Below are positions 51,396 to 58,561 of a stretch of DNA of 64,000 nt, piece by piece. Position 1 is the first letter of the stretch, and each line of letters begins with the position of its first letter. A program made the position numbers and the translations under genes. The stretch comes from Clostridiales bacterium (GTDB taxonomy: Bacteria; Bacillota; Clostridia; Oscillospirales; Oscillospiraceae): the NCBI GenBank assembly GCA_004556965.1, contig SFFE01000008.1, positions 1 to 64,000 on the forward strand, in the 5' to 3' direction. The notes beneath the pieces are model-generated. The model worked only from the letters and a program-made list of their open reading frames with translations. It had not been told where the DNA came from and ran no database searches.

Positions 51396-51671
51396 TTACG
51401 CCACGCAGAAGCGGCGCACAGTTGCCGTCTTGGTGAAGCGCTCGCACAGCTCCGGTGCTGCCTTGCGCAGAGCGGAAGCGTCGAGCCTGGTGCTGGTTAC
51501 GAGCTTCCAGGTAACCTTGTAATCCTTCCCGGCCAGTTCATCGACGGCGGCAGCGCTCATGTACGCCTTAATAGCGTCCTGGATGGCTGCGATCTCTGCA
51601 TTGAGTTCTTCGGCCATGCGGCGCAGCTCGCGCAGCTCGTTGACCTTGGCTTGCATTTCATTGTTGCTCAT
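51396..51671 (-). CDS. Phage-type small coiled-coil protein
   Basis: 91 residues: an N-terminal coiled coil (VNELRELRRMAEELNAEIAAIQDAIKAYM) and a C-terminal beta part (GKDYKVTWKLVTSTRLDASALRKAAPELCERF..RRFCVA). Proteins of this build are common in early regions of Clostridial phages and elements; function not known to me. AAAGGAGC precedes the ATG. Confidence 0.65.
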   Translation of the reverse strand: MSNNEMQAKVNELRELRRMAEELNAEIAAIQDAIKAYMSAAAVDELAGKDYKVTWKLVTSTRLDASALRKAAPELCERFTKTATVRRFCVA

Positions 51672-51807
51672 TGGTATAGCTCCTTTCCTGTTCGGTGGGA
51701 GTGGCCCGTCTGGAATGTATAAGCTTCAAAGCATTCCCAATTCACCAGTATGTCTGGGCCGCTTGCCGGGGGTTTGTTCCCGCTCCCTTGATCTGTCTAT
51801 ATATTAC

Positions 51808-51888
51808 TATATCGGGGACGATATATCAATTCGCAGAATAAACAAATATATCGGGGGCAATATGTGCAATGTGTATATTGTACCCAAT
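51808..51888. promoter_or_regulatory. Three related operator-like dyads
   Basis: TATATCG-GGGA-CGATATA (51808-51825), TATATCGGGGGCAATATG (about 51848-51865) and TATATTG-TAC-CCAATATA (about 51874-51890) lie between divergent genes. The repeated TATATYG half-sites suit a ribbon-helix-helix repressor, one of which is encoded right beside them. Confidence 0.65.
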
Positions 51889-51922
51889 ATAGCATCGTGG
51901 TATAATCAATCGAGGTGATTAT

Positions 51923-52120
51923 ATGCCAGCGAGTAAAGCACAGCAGAAAGCAGTTGCTAAGTATATGGCTGCAAACTATGATGAAATCAAGCTAAGAGTG
52001 AAAAAAGGAAAACGGGACGAAATCAAAGCCCACGCAGAGCAGCGCGGCGAAAGCGTCAACGCCTTTATAAACCGCGCCATTGATAGCCAGATGGAGCGCG
52101 ACAACGAAAGCGCAGAATAG
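51923..52120 (+). CDS. Ribbon-helix-helix (Arc/CopG-type) regulator
   Basis: 65 residues: IKLRVKKGKRDEIKAHAEQRGESVNAFINRAI is a standard ribbon-helix-helix, with the short beta strand (IKLRV) that enters the DNA major groove. It likely binds the three dyads upstream and controls itself and the divergent operon, or acts as a copy-number repressor for the element. AGGTGATT precedes the ATG. Confidence 0.85.
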   Translation: MPASKAQQKAVAKYMAANYDEIKLRVKKGKRDEIKAHAEQRGESVNAFINRAIDSQMERDNESAE

Positions 52121-52148
52121 CGCGCAGCCGCTCCAGGCGTGATATATT

Positions 52149-52188
52149 GCGGGGTGTTCTCTGCCGATAGCAGCAGGGAGCGCCCCGC
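52149..52188 (+). terminator. Hairpin after the ribbon-helix-helix gene
   Basis: GCGGGGTGTTC and GGGAGCGCCCCGC pair, enclosing TGCCGATAGCAGCA, the inverted copy of the interior of the hairpin at 45933-45975. Confidence 0.5.
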
Positions 52189-52189
52189 T

Positions 52190-52360
52190 TTGCGTGTAGC
52201 AGCCGCTCCAGGATCGCGCAGGCCGCCAGGGCGCAGCCGGAGGCCAGCAGGGTCTCACATGCTGCCGGAGCGGCTCACAGGGGCACCAGGGCGCGCGCAG
52301 CCGCTCCGGGATCACAGAGGCCGCCAGGGCGTGCAGCAGCCGCTCCAGGCATGAAAAAAG
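52190..52360. repeat. Type-1 repeats, right-end cluster
   Basis: Two type-1 units with cores at about 52202 and 52301, again directly following the 3' end of a gene and just inside the right arm sites. Confidence 0.75.
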
Positions 52361-52400
52361 CCGGGGCGGCTTGAGCCGCTCCGGCGTGTTTTTGGGGGCA

Positions 52401-52425
52401 TGTAGTGGTTTTTGTAGTGGTTTTT
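52401..52425. repeat. Two arm-type sites, right end
   Basis: TGTAGTGGTTTTT at 52401 and 52413, matching the three left-end copies in sequence and orientation. Confidence 0.7.
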
Positions 52426-52466
52426 GTGCGGCGTGTCTTTCTGACAGAAAAAGTAAAAACCTCGAA

Positions 52467-52484
52467 TCCGTTGAGATTCAAGGC
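52467..52484 (-). terminator. Element-borne terminator for the tRNA operon
   Basis: Minus-strand CCTTGAATC and GGATTCGAGG pair, followed by TTTTTAC. It lies inside the element just past the tRNA-Thr 3' end, so the element replaces the terminator it displaced (45453-45488). Confidence 0.65.
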
Positions 52485-52491
52485 TTTTTTC

Positions 52492-52567
<76 letters not shown>

Positions 52568-52599
52568 ATACAAAGCCCGCGGAGCGGTTGCTCCGCGGG

Positions 52600-52676
52600 T
52601 GGCGACCGAGAAGGGACTTGAACCCTCGACCTCTAGCGTGACAGGCTAGCGTTCTAACCGACTGAACTACTCGGCC
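52600..52676 (-). tRNA. tRNA-Asp (GTC)
   Basis: 77 nt with encoded CCA. Acceptor GGCCGAG pairs with CTCGGTC; the anticodon loop CTGTCAC between CTAGC/GCTAG gives GTC. It lies upstream of tRNA-Thr in the same minus-strand transcript. A GC hairpin (CCCGCGGAGC..GCTCCGCGGG) sits between the two and may guide processing. Confidence 0.95.
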
Positions 52677-52697
52677 TCGTCGCCTCAGCGCTTGACT

Positions 52698-52726
52698 AAT
52701 ATAGCAAATATTTTAACGCCTGTCAA
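52698..52726 (-). promoter_or_regulatory. Promoter of the tRNA-Asp/tRNA-Thr operon
   Basis: Minus-strand TTGACA (52721-52726), 17-bp spacer, TATATT (52698-52703), about 20 nt before tRNA-Asp. Confidence 0.8.
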
Positions 52727-52811
52727 GCATGTTTTTTCACTTTTTTCTCCGATCCCGTATTTTTCTCCCCGACGCGCGTTTTCCATCTGACCGAAAAATT
52801 TGATTTTGCAC

Positions 52812-52840
52812 TTGCATTTTATGATCCGGTGTGTTATAGT
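52812..52840 (+). promoter_or_regulatory. Promoter of tRNA-Pro
   Basis: TTGCAT, 17-bp spacer, TATAGT, ending 28 nt before the tRNA. Confidence 0.75.
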
Positions 52841-52868
52841 GTTTGAGCAATAAAAAGCGAGGCCATAT

Positions 52869-52944
52869 CCGGGTGTAGCGCAGTTGGTAGCGTGCTTGAA
52901 TGGGGTTCAAGAGGCCGGAAGTTCGAATCTTCTCACTCGGACCA
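52869..52944 (+). tRNA. tRNA-Pro (GGG)
   Basis: 76 nt with encoded CCA. Acceptor CCGGGTG pairs with CACTCGG; the anticodon loop ATGGGGT between CTTGA/TCAAG gives GGG. The next gene is an integrase pointing at it, so it is the likely insertion site of the second element; the other att copy would lie beyond the window. Confidence 0.93.
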
Positions 52945-52945
52945 T

Positions 52946-52991
52946 AAAAAATCCGCAAATGCATTGATACACGTGCATTTGCGGATTTTTT
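52946..52991 (+). terminator. Terminator of tRNA-Pro
   Basis: AAAAATCCGCAAATGCA and its perfect complement, with a T-run in the 3' arm; the A-rich 5' arm could also serve the integrase gene on the minus strand. Confidence 0.85.
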
Positions 52992-53069
52992 ATTTATGCG
53001 CTGCTGCACAATCATTCTGGCCGGAAATCTTGCGAATAAGATGCCTATTGCTACTATATTGCAACTTGA

Positions 53070-54275
53070 TCACAGCGCGTCGGTGATCTTCCGAAGATCT
53101 TCGTAGCGCACATCCTGATAATCCATGAGCTGCCGTTCCGACGTGTGGCCGATCAGCGCCAGCTTATCCTTCAGCGGCGCGTCGATGGGCTTGGCCAGCG
53201 TGGCGAATGTATGCCGGCAACTGTGCGGCGTCAGCCTGTGCGGAGGCTCGGACAGCGGCTGCACGCCTACCGCGGCGAGGACATCATAAAAAATGGCTCG
53301 ATATTTTCGGATCGTCAGCGCATTTCCGTCCGGCCCGCAGAATACTGCGCCGGAGCTTCGGCCGCCGATCAGGCGATCGACGATCGGCTGGATCTTCGGC
53401 GACACCGTGACGGTACGATTGATGCCGGCCTCCGTCTTGATTCCGCCGATAAAGGCGCGCTCCGTCTGATTGTAGTCCTCAACGCGCAGCGCGATAAATG
53501 CCGACGGCCGGAATCCAAGGTAGCAATGGCAGTAGATATAATCCGCATACGGCACCTTGCCGATTGCCTGGCGGACCTTCTCCAGCTCTTCCGCGGACAG
53601 GCCTTGCTTGTGCCCGCTGCCGTCGGCGTCGATGCGCAGGAACGACGCCAGATTCGGCTGCCCGGACACATTCTGCGGCACGTAGCCGCGCGGGATGCCG
53701 TACTTGTACACTAGCCCCAGCACGGTTTTCGCGTTCTCCAGCGTCCGGCGGCCGTGCTCGCAGCTATCCATGCACTCCTGCAGATCGTCGATATCCTGAT
53801 CCTGCATCGGCACGTCCCAGGCGTCTCGGAACACAGCAAAGCCGGACGCATAGCAATTCATCGTGCTTTTTGATTTTTTGTGCGTTGGCTGCCAGAGATC
53901 ATACAGCTCCTTCAGCGTGGTTGCCGTTTTATCCTGCTCCACGGCTGGCGGCTGCTTTGCGTGCTTCGTTGGCCGCATGTCCAGCTCCGTTCCGAGGATC
54001 GGAAGATAATTCAGCGCGTCGATGCGCCGGACGAAATCCGAGCGCGTCGCGACGATCCGGCGCTTTTTCGGCGGATCAGAGCCGGGGATGATCTCGTAGC
54101 CCAGTGTTTTCGCCGCGCGATATTTCCCGTTTGGCTGCTTGTATACGCTTCCTTGGCCATTGCCCCTGGACTTCACGCCTTTGCGCGCCGGCTTTTTTTG
54201 CACCTGCTTTTTGCCGCACAGATTGCAGTACAGGCTTCCATCCGGCAGATCTGCGCCGCATTTTATGCATTGCAT
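53070..54275 (-). CDS. int: Tyrosine integrase with N-terminal zinc ribbon
   Basis: 401 residues. A short zinc ribbon (CIKCGADLPDGSLYCNLCGKK) precedes the arm-binding and core-binding domains. The catalytic domain has GFRPSA (Arg), HSCRHTF (His-x-x-Arg), IGHTS (His) and MDYQDV (Tyr). The ATG at MQCIKC has AGGAGCTAAAAGG upstream. Adjacent to tRNA-Pro and oriented toward it, it marks the left end of a second element. Its sequence is clearly different from the tRNA-Thr integrase. Confidence 0.93.
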   Translation of the reverse strand: MQCIKCGADLPDGSLYCNLCGKKQVQKKPARKGVKSRGNGQGSVYKQPNGKYRAAKTLGYEIIPGSDPPKKRRIVATRSDFVRRIDALNYLPILGTELDMRPTKHAKQPPAVEQDKTATTLKELYDLWQPTHKKSKSTMNCYASGFAVFRDAWDVPMQDQDIDDLQECMDSCEHGRRTLENAKTVLGLVYKYGIPRGYVPQNVSGQPNLASFLRIDADGSGHKQGLSAEELEKVRQAIGKVPYADYIYCHCYLGFRPSAFIALRVEDYNQTERAFIGGIKTEAGINRTVTVSPKIQPIVDRLIGGRSSGAVFCGPDGNALTIRKYRAIFYDVLAAVGVQPLSEPPHRLTPHSCRHTFATLAKPIDAPLKDKLALIGHTSERQLMDYQDVRYEDLRKITDAL

Positions 54276-54316
54276 CCTTTTAGCTCCTATGATATGATAA
54301 AAGGGCAGACTACTCC

Positions 54317-54374
54317 CTTGTGGTGAGGTGGGTTTTCTGTCTTGCCGTCCAGGTGTTGGTAGCGCCTGGGCGGC
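54317..54374 (-). ncRNA. Conserved hairpin-plus-tail RNA motif, copy 2
   Basis: Minus strand: hairpin GCCGCCCAGG..CCTGGACGGC, then the same 33-nt tail as at 51037-51069. It lies about 40 nt upstream of the integrase ribosome site, so it may act in the integrase 5' leader. Confidence 0.55.
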
Positions 54375-54384
54375 TTTTGTTTTT

Positions 54385-54401
54385 GTGTCCAAATTGGACA
54401 C
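54385..54401. promoter_or_regulatory. Palindrome, candidate parS site 1
   Basis: GTGTCCAAATTGGACAC, a perfect 17-bp palindrome, one of three identical copies in this element (others at 55872 and 61652, the latter inside parB). Confidence 0.65.
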
Positions 54402-54412
54402 GTGAAATTTCT

Positions 54413-54943
54413 TTAGACGTTCTTGTTTTTTCCGTAAAAAATTTTCCCAGCACGTAAGTTTTTGTGATAATAGCACGACAACGCGATACCCTTATCTGGA
54501 TTTACGCACCTTTTCGCGTCGCTGCACTGCTCATACCGGGAGCAGCACCCATATTCCGAAGGATATGATTCGATCTGCGCTCCGAGTATGGCCTGCAGCG
54601 AAGGTATGTATTGATCGATGTCGGGCGCGGAGCTGATAGGAATCCGTATGTAATCTTGATCGGATGGAATTATCTCTATCTTTGTATCATCCGGCAGCAG
54701 CCGAGCATAGTTTTTTGATACGGAAAAATAAGTTTTTGCGCCCTGCATCTTCAGCCTGAAAATCACAGATCGAGTTCTTCCGAGTGTCACGGAGCCGTAG
54801 TTTGATTTTGTATCCGCATAAGCTAGCTGATTCTCATCTACATAGTATTTACTAAGCGTTTCGAGCAGGGACGGCTCAACCCGCAGATATGCTATTTTCT
54901 CAGGTGTCAGAATTTCCATATCGTCAAACGTCATTTGCTCCAC
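54413..54943 (-). CDS. Hypothetical phage protein with Cys-rich C-terminus
   Basis: 176 residues. The C-terminal third has CCSRYEQCSDAKRCVNPDKGIALSC, a spaced set of six Cys that might hold zinc or an iron-sulfur cluster. The middle part (RSVIFRLKMQGAKTYFSVSKNYARLLP) looks beta-rich. No family recognised. Its start overlaps the exonuclease gene by 20 nt, so the two are coupled and may act together on DNA. Confidence 0.65.
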   Translation of the reverse strand: MEQMTFDDMEILTPEKIAYLRVEPSLLETLSKYYVDENQLAYADTKSNYGSVTLGRTRSVIFRLKMQGAKTYFSVSKNYARLLPDDTKIEIIPSDQDYIRIPISSAPDIDQYIPSLQAILGAQIESYPSEYGCCSRYEQCSDAKRCVNPDKGIALSCYYHKNLRAGKIFYGKNKNV

Positions 54944-55847
54944 AATAGACGCCTCCTTTTGCGAGCGCTAGAAACTGTTCTTCATCCAAAAATTCGATAT
55001 TTGCGGTTCCGCTGGCGTTGAGTTGATATGCTTTTTCCTCTTTCGTGCTCAGTCCGTCGTCTCCGACGAGCGCTATGTCCTGCATGCCGACCACGAGGTA
55101 ATCCGTCTTCCGCGAAACGGACGACTTCACGATCGCACCGGAATCAACGGCAATCTGCATTGCTGTCCGCCGCTCAATTGATAACTCTCCAGTAAAAACA
55201 ATATTCTTTCCATACAGAGGGCTAGATGTATCAATGCATTCGACGGATTGATGTATATCAGATGGACGCGCGTATTTTTTCGTTCTCCTCCGTACCGGAT
55301 TGAATAATGGGGATTCTTCCGGAATATCGCACACAAAGTACTTCGCGTGGATTGGTATGCCTTTTCCGATGAAGTACAACATCAAATTTGCGCAGGATAC
55401 CGCATCTGACTCAGAATTATGATGGCACTCGCAGCAAATTCCATACTCTGCGCAGAGATCGGTCAACTTCAAATTTGCGATATGTAATTGCTCGCGCGCG
55501 ATTGTCATTGTGCAGTAGCATTCTGTTTCGGGCATATCAATCCCATACCGAATGCAAGCTTTTCGCAAAACATTGACGTCAAACGCTGCGTTGTGCGCAA
55601 CAATCGGGAAATTCCAAAAATACGGGATTACCTCTTCCCATACATCCGGGAATGTGGGTGCATCTTGTACTTCTTCCGGCGTAATGCCGTGAATTTTGAT
55701 TGCGTGAGGGCTGAACTCGGCTTCCGGATTGATTAAATAATTTAGTTCCCTTACTATTTTCCCATCTTTTACAACTGCCAAACCGAGTGAGCATGGGGCG
55801 CTATTGTCGTAATCTGCAGTTTCAAAATCAAATGCGACAAAGTCCAT
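54924..55847 (-). CDS. DEDDh exonuclease fused to a BRCT domain
   Basis: Residues 1-170 are a DnaQ-like 3'-5' exonuclease: FDFETADY (Exo I), AHNAAFDVNVLR (Exo II) and HHNSESDAVSC (Exo III, with the DEDDh His). Residues about 215-300 form a BRCT domain (KNIVFTGELSIERRTAMQIAVDSGA..SVSRKTDYLVVG), as in DNA ligase. The fusion resembles PolC-epsilon-like proteins of phages and Firmicutes. The ATG at MDFVAF has GAGGAGAG upstream. Confidence 0.9.
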   Translation of the reverse strand: MDFVAFDFETADYDNSAPCSLGLAVVKDGKIVRELNYLINPEAEFSPHAIKIHGITPEEVQDAPTFPDVWEEVIPYFWNFPIVAHNAAFDVNVLRKACIRYGIDMPETECYCTMTIAREQLHIANLKLTDLCAEYGICCECHHNSESDAVSCANLMLYFIGKGIPIHAKYFVCDIPEESPLFNPVRRRTKKYARPSDIHQSVECIDTSSPLYGKNIVFTGELSIERRTAMQIAVDSGAIVKSSVSRKTDYLVVGMQDIALVGDDGLSTKEEKAYQLNASGTANIEFLDEEQFLALAKGGVYCGANDV

Positions 55848-55871
55848 TTGAGGCTCTCTCCTCTCTGGTTT

Positions 55872-55888
55872 ACGTGTCCAAATTGGAC
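55872..55888. promoter_or_regulatory. Palindrome, candidate parS site 2
   Basis: GTGTCCAAATTGGACAC between the repressor stop and the exonuclease start. Identical to the sites at 54385 and 61652. Confidence 0.65.
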
Positions 55889-55892
55889 ACAA

Positions 55893-56495
55893 TCACAGCT
55901 TTGCCCGCAGCTCGACCACGCGGCCGAGGATCGTCACGGGCAGGCTCTCAATTTCTTCATTGCTATAGTACATTGGCTCGTAGGCCGGATTGCTGGGTAT
56001 CAGCGTCACGCCCTGCGGGCTTTTTTTGATGCGCTTGACAGTGGCGTCGTTTCCGTTGACGAGCGCGACCGCAATGTCGCCGCTGTCCACGTCCGGCTGG
56101 CGGCGGACGATCACCACGTCGCCGTCAGAAATTTTCGGCTCCATGCTCTGGCCTTTAATCTGCAGCCCGAAGTATTCGCCATTTCCGATTTCATCGACGC
56201 TGATATCTTCCCAGTCGATTACTTCCTCGATCGCGTCGATCGGGATGCCGGCAGCCACGCGGCCGAGGACGGGGATACGTATGTATTCACCATGCTTTTT
56301 TCTCCCCGAAACTCCGCCAAGCAAGTAATCGAGCGTGACATCAAAATAGTCTGCAATCCGCCGATATGTATTGATGTCGGCTTCATATTTTCCGGTTTCG
56401 TATCCCGATAGTGCGGCTTGGCTAACATTTATGTCCTTCGCTAAATCAGCTTGCTTGATACCTTTTTGATTTCGCAATTCCCTAATTTTATTCAT
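55893..56495 (-). CDS. CI/LexA-like repressor with S24 peptidase domain
   Basis: Residues 1-58 are an XRE helix-turn-helix (GIKQADLAKDINVSQAALSGYE). The C-terminal domain is an S24 self-cleaving peptidase: cleavage site VAAG, catalytic Ser in GQSMEP and Lys in DATVKRI. Such repressors keep a prophage silent and are inactivated through RecA during DNA damage. It faces the Cro-like gene across an operator region, and one operator (56497-56515) covers its own ribosome site. Confidence 0.95.
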   Translation of the reverse strand: MNKIRELRNQKGIKQADLAKDINVSQAALSGYETGKYEADINTYRRIADYFDVTLDYLLGGVSGRKKHGEYIRIPVLGRVAAGIPIDAIEEVIDWEDISVDEIGNGEYFGLQIKGQSMEPKISDGDVVIVRRQPDVDSGDIAVALVNGNDATVKRIKKSPQGVTLIPSNPAYEPMYYSNEEIESLPVTILGRVVELRAKL

Positions 56496-56496
56496 T

Positions 56497-56628
56497 TTAT
56501 CAACTCCGTTGATAACAATCTAATTGATTTTTTATATGATGTAAATATAAAATCAAGAAACTCGAAAAAATATATTGACATATCAAGAAACTTGATTTAA
56601 TATAGAATGCGTAATCAATATTATTGAT
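56497..56628. promoter_or_regulatory. Lysogeny switch: operators and early promoter
   Basis: Three dyads: TTATCAAC-TCC-GTTGATAA (56497-56515), ATCAAG-AAA-CTTGAT (56582-56596) and ATCAAT-ATT-ATTGAT (56614-56628), plus a half-site AATCAAGAAACTCG at 56551. The rightward promoter TTGACA (56575-56580), 17 bp, TAATAT is overlapped by the second dyad, so repressor binding would block early transcription. Confidence 0.8.
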
Positions 56629-56646
56629 ATGCCAGGAGGTGATATC

Positions 56647-56838
56647 TTGGAGGGCATTAAAATCTATCGGCAGAAGAACGGTATAACACAGGCGGCGCTC
56701 GCAAATATCCTCGGCGTTAAGCAGACGACTGTCGCAATGTGGGAAACAAACGGGAGCTACCCGCGAGCTGAAATGTTACCAGCTATCGCCAAGACGCTTG
56801 GCTGCTCCATTGACGCGCTCTATGACGCGCCCGCCTGA
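56647..56838 (+). CDS. Cro-like XRE regulator (first copy)
   Basis: 63 residues, nearly all helix-turn-helix (NGITQAALANILGVKQTTVAMWE). The start is taken as TTG because AGGAGGTGAT lies 5 nt upstream and this aligns with the second copy at 57551; an in-frame ATG at 56629 lacks a ribosome site. As the first gene opposite the CI-like repressor, it is the likely Cro. Confidence 0.8.
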   Translation: MEGIKIYRQKNGITQAALANILGVKQTTVAMWETNGSYPRAEMLPAIAKTLGCSIDALYDAPA

Positions 56839-56894
56839 TGATTCCATTTTACCACGCAGTGTAGATAATATTTTTGGCGCAGGAGGTGAAAATT

Positions 56895-57062
56895 GTGCAA
56901 ATTCGCATCGAATGCACATCTACCGAAGTTGCCGACCTCGTATCGGGTCTCCAGCTCGTCGTGCGGCAACACGAATTATTCAGCAACGAAATCCCAGGCG
57001 TTGCAGACAGAGTCTGCGAGATTATTCAGGATCGAAAGCAATCGGGCCAGATTTGGAAATAA
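56895..57062 (+). CDS. Small hypothetical protein
   Basis: 55 residues starting at GTG after AGGAGGTGAAAATT; helical, acidic/basic mixed (IRIECTSTEVADLVSGLQLVVRQHELF). No family recognised. Part of the early transcript. Confidence 0.6.
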   Translation: MQIRIECTSTEVADLVSGLQLVVRQHELFSNEIPGVADRVCEIIQDRKQSGQIWK

Positions 57063-57098
57063 TCTCAGCCGATATTTTTGACGCAGGAGGTGATATGC

Positions 57099-57296
57099 AT
57101 GGATGATCGCGCCAAAAAAGCAATTGCGGCGATGAAGCGAGGCGCAGACCCCTTGTGCGCGCTGGCTCGCGAAATTCGGGAAACGAACGATCCGAACGAG
57201 GCTTGGGCGCTGTGTGCAACCGGAAAATGGATTGTGCTGCTTTCGGCCTCGATCGGATCAACGGTTCGCTATTCGCTTGGAAGAGTCAGAGACTAG
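57099..57296 (+). CDS. Small hypothetical protein
   Basis: 65 residues, start set by AGGAGGTGATATGC; reads MDDRAKKAIAAMKRGADPLCALAREIRE. The ribosome site and the 15 bp before it repeat those of the previous gene. No family recognised. Confidence 0.6.
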   Translation: MDDRAKKAIAAMKRGADPLCALAREIRETNDPNEAWALCATGKWIVLLSASIGSTVRYSLGRVRD

Positions 57297-57487
57297 CTCC
57301 AAAGCGGCGGCTCTTGCTCATCGTTGACTATGCCCATGCAATACCGGAAATAGGCGGTATGGGATCCATCTTCCTCAACTCTCGTGCCGCCTACTATTCC
57401 AAGGCAAGTCCAACCGTCCGATAGCATTTGATCGGCCTTCTGGTCGCCTTCAACTTCGCAGACCATATTAAATTCCGAAAAATCCAT
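57293..57487 (-). CDS. Small hypothetical protein on the opposite strand
   Basis: 64 residues (MDFSEFNMVCEVEGDQKADQ, then LSDGWTCLGIVGGTRV..AYFRYCMG). The pattern of a strand followed by a GW..LG..G stretch is that of many small phage/bacterial proteins of unknown function. A very strong AAAGGGGGTG ribosome site supports it as real despite being antisense to the early genes. Its 3' end overlaps the previous gene by 4 nt. Confidence 0.6.
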   Translation of the reverse strand: MDFSEFNMVCEVEGDQKADQMLSDGWTCLGIVGGTRVEEDGSHTAYFRYCMGIVNDEQEPPLWS

Positions 57488-57550
57488 TTTTTCACCCCCT
57501 TTCGAACGGATTTTACCATGAAAGGGAGGAAATTACAAGGAGGTGACGCC

Positions 57551-57742
57551 ATGAAAGGAATGGCAACCTGCCGCAAGGCGGCGGGCATGACGCAGGTCGC
57601 GTTTGCGGCAGCTATCGGCGTGAGCCAGTCGAGCGTTGCGGCGTGGGAGGCGGGAGTCTCTTACCCCTCCGCGGACAAGCTGCCCGTGATCGCCAAGACG
57701 CTGGGCTGCTCCATCGACGCGCTGTACGGCGCGCCCGCCTGA
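57551..57742 (+). CDS. Cro-like XRE regulator (second copy)
   Basis: 63 residues, same length as the first copy, with AGMTQVAFAAAIGVSQSSVAAWEAG as helix-turn-helix and the same C-terminal IAKTLGCSIDALYGAPA. AAGGAGGTGACGCC precedes the ATG. The recognition helix (VSQSSVAAW) differs from the first copy (VKQTTVAMW), so the two may bind different operators. Confidence 0.8.
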   Translation: MKGMATCRKAAGMTQVAFAAAIGVSQSSVAAWEAGVSYPSADKLPVIAKTLGCSIDALYGAPA

Positions 57743-57777
57743 TGATTCCATTTTACCACGCAAGGAGGTACTGCACC

Positions 57778-58230
57778 ATGCAGGATAATTACCGCAACAT
57801 CTACAAAAGGGCAAGGGAGACTTCCGGGATGACGCAGGAGCGCTTCGCCGAGGCGCTTGGCCTGAGCGTCGAGAGCGTCCGCCTGTACGAGACAGGGCGC
57901 GGTTTGCCGTCCGACGATGTCGTCGTGGACATGATCGCGATCTCCGGCCTGCAGGTGCTCGGCTATCAGCACTTGCTCAATAAGTCGCGCGTCGCGGCGG
58001 AGATTCTGCCGGAGGTGGCGGAGTGCTCGCTGCCGCAGGCGGTGATCCAGCTCATCTGCCGAATCCGCGACTTCGGCGACCGCCACCGCACCGACGACTT
58101 GATGAACATTGCCGCCGACGGCCGCATCGACGACCACGAGCGCGCGCTCTTCGACGAGATCGTCGCCGAGCTGGATAGCGTCGTGCAGGCAGCGATGCAG
58201 CTCAAATATGCACAAGGAGGACAATTATGA
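57778..58230 (+). CDS. XRE-family regulator with helical C-terminus
   Basis: 150 residues: N-terminal helix-turn-helix (SGMTQERFAEALGLSVESVRLYETG) and a helical C-terminal region with repeated Asp/Glu/His (DLMNIAADGRIDDHERALFDEIV), seen in Clostridial phage regulators. AAGGAGG precedes the ATG. Its last 4 nt overlap the next start (ATGA). Confidence 0.8.
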   Translation: MQDNYRNIYKRARETSGMTQERFAEALGLSVESVRLYETGRGLPSDDVVVDMIAISGLQVLGYQHLLNKSRVAAEILPEVAECSLPQAVIQLICRIRDFGDRHRTDDLMNIAADGRIDDHERALFDEIVAELDSVVQAAMQLKYAQGGQL

Positions 58231-58445
58231 CGATTGAGGATATCAAGGCAATGGACAAGCCGTATCTGATTCCAAAGGACGTCGCGCCGCTGCTTGGCTG
58301 CGACCCGTACACGATTAATGTCTGCGCAAAGCAATGCCCGGAACGGTTGGGCTTCCCGGTGATCCTGATGGGCAGCCGCGTCCGCATCCCGCGCGAGGGA
58401 TTTATCCGCTTTTGGATGGGCGAGACGGTGGTGAAGGCTGTATGA
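58227..58445 (+). CDS. Excisionase/helix-turn-helix-like small protein
   Basis: 72 residues; LIPKDVAPLLGCDPYTINVCAKQCPERLGFPVILMGSRVRIPREGFIRFW is the layout of Xis/MerR-type winged-helix proteins, with a wing reading GSRVRIPR. It may be the excisionase of this element. GGAGG precedes the ATG; coupled to the gene before. Confidence 0.75.
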   Translation: MTIEDIKAMDKPYLIPKDVAPLLGCDPYTINVCAKQCPERLGFPVILMGSRVRIPREGFIRFWMGETVVKAV

Positions 58446-58466
58446 GCTTCGCGGGGCATAAAAAAA

Positions 58467-58496
58467 GAGCCGCACCCGCGGCAACGGGTACGACTC
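58467..58496 (-). terminator. Hairpin with T-run on the minus strand
   Basis: GAGCCGCACCCG pairs with CGGGTACGACTC (two mismatches); seven A precede it on the plus strand, so it would end transcripts running leftward. Confidence 0.5.
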
Positions 58497-58561
58497 AACG
58501 CCAAGTAATCAGCATCTTTATTTTATCCCATATTCGGGATTTTTGCAAGGGGTGATTTTGA

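Larger units (their letters stand above)
56827..57762. repeat. 32-bp direct repeats 904 bp apart (tandem duplication of cro-like genes)
   Basis: The 32 bp covering the last codons and stop of the first Cro-like gene (56827-56858) recur exactly after the second (57731-57762). The genes themselves share the IAKTLGCSIDALYxAPA end. The segment between carries three small genes, so this is a duplication or recombination hot spot in the early region. Confidence 0.75.

Noticed and set aside
52576..52599. GC hairpin between tRNA-Asp and tRNA-Thr as a transcription terminator
   Set aside because: No T-run on the minus strand, and both tRNAs seem to depend on the one promoter upstream of tRNA-Asp; a processing signal is more likely.
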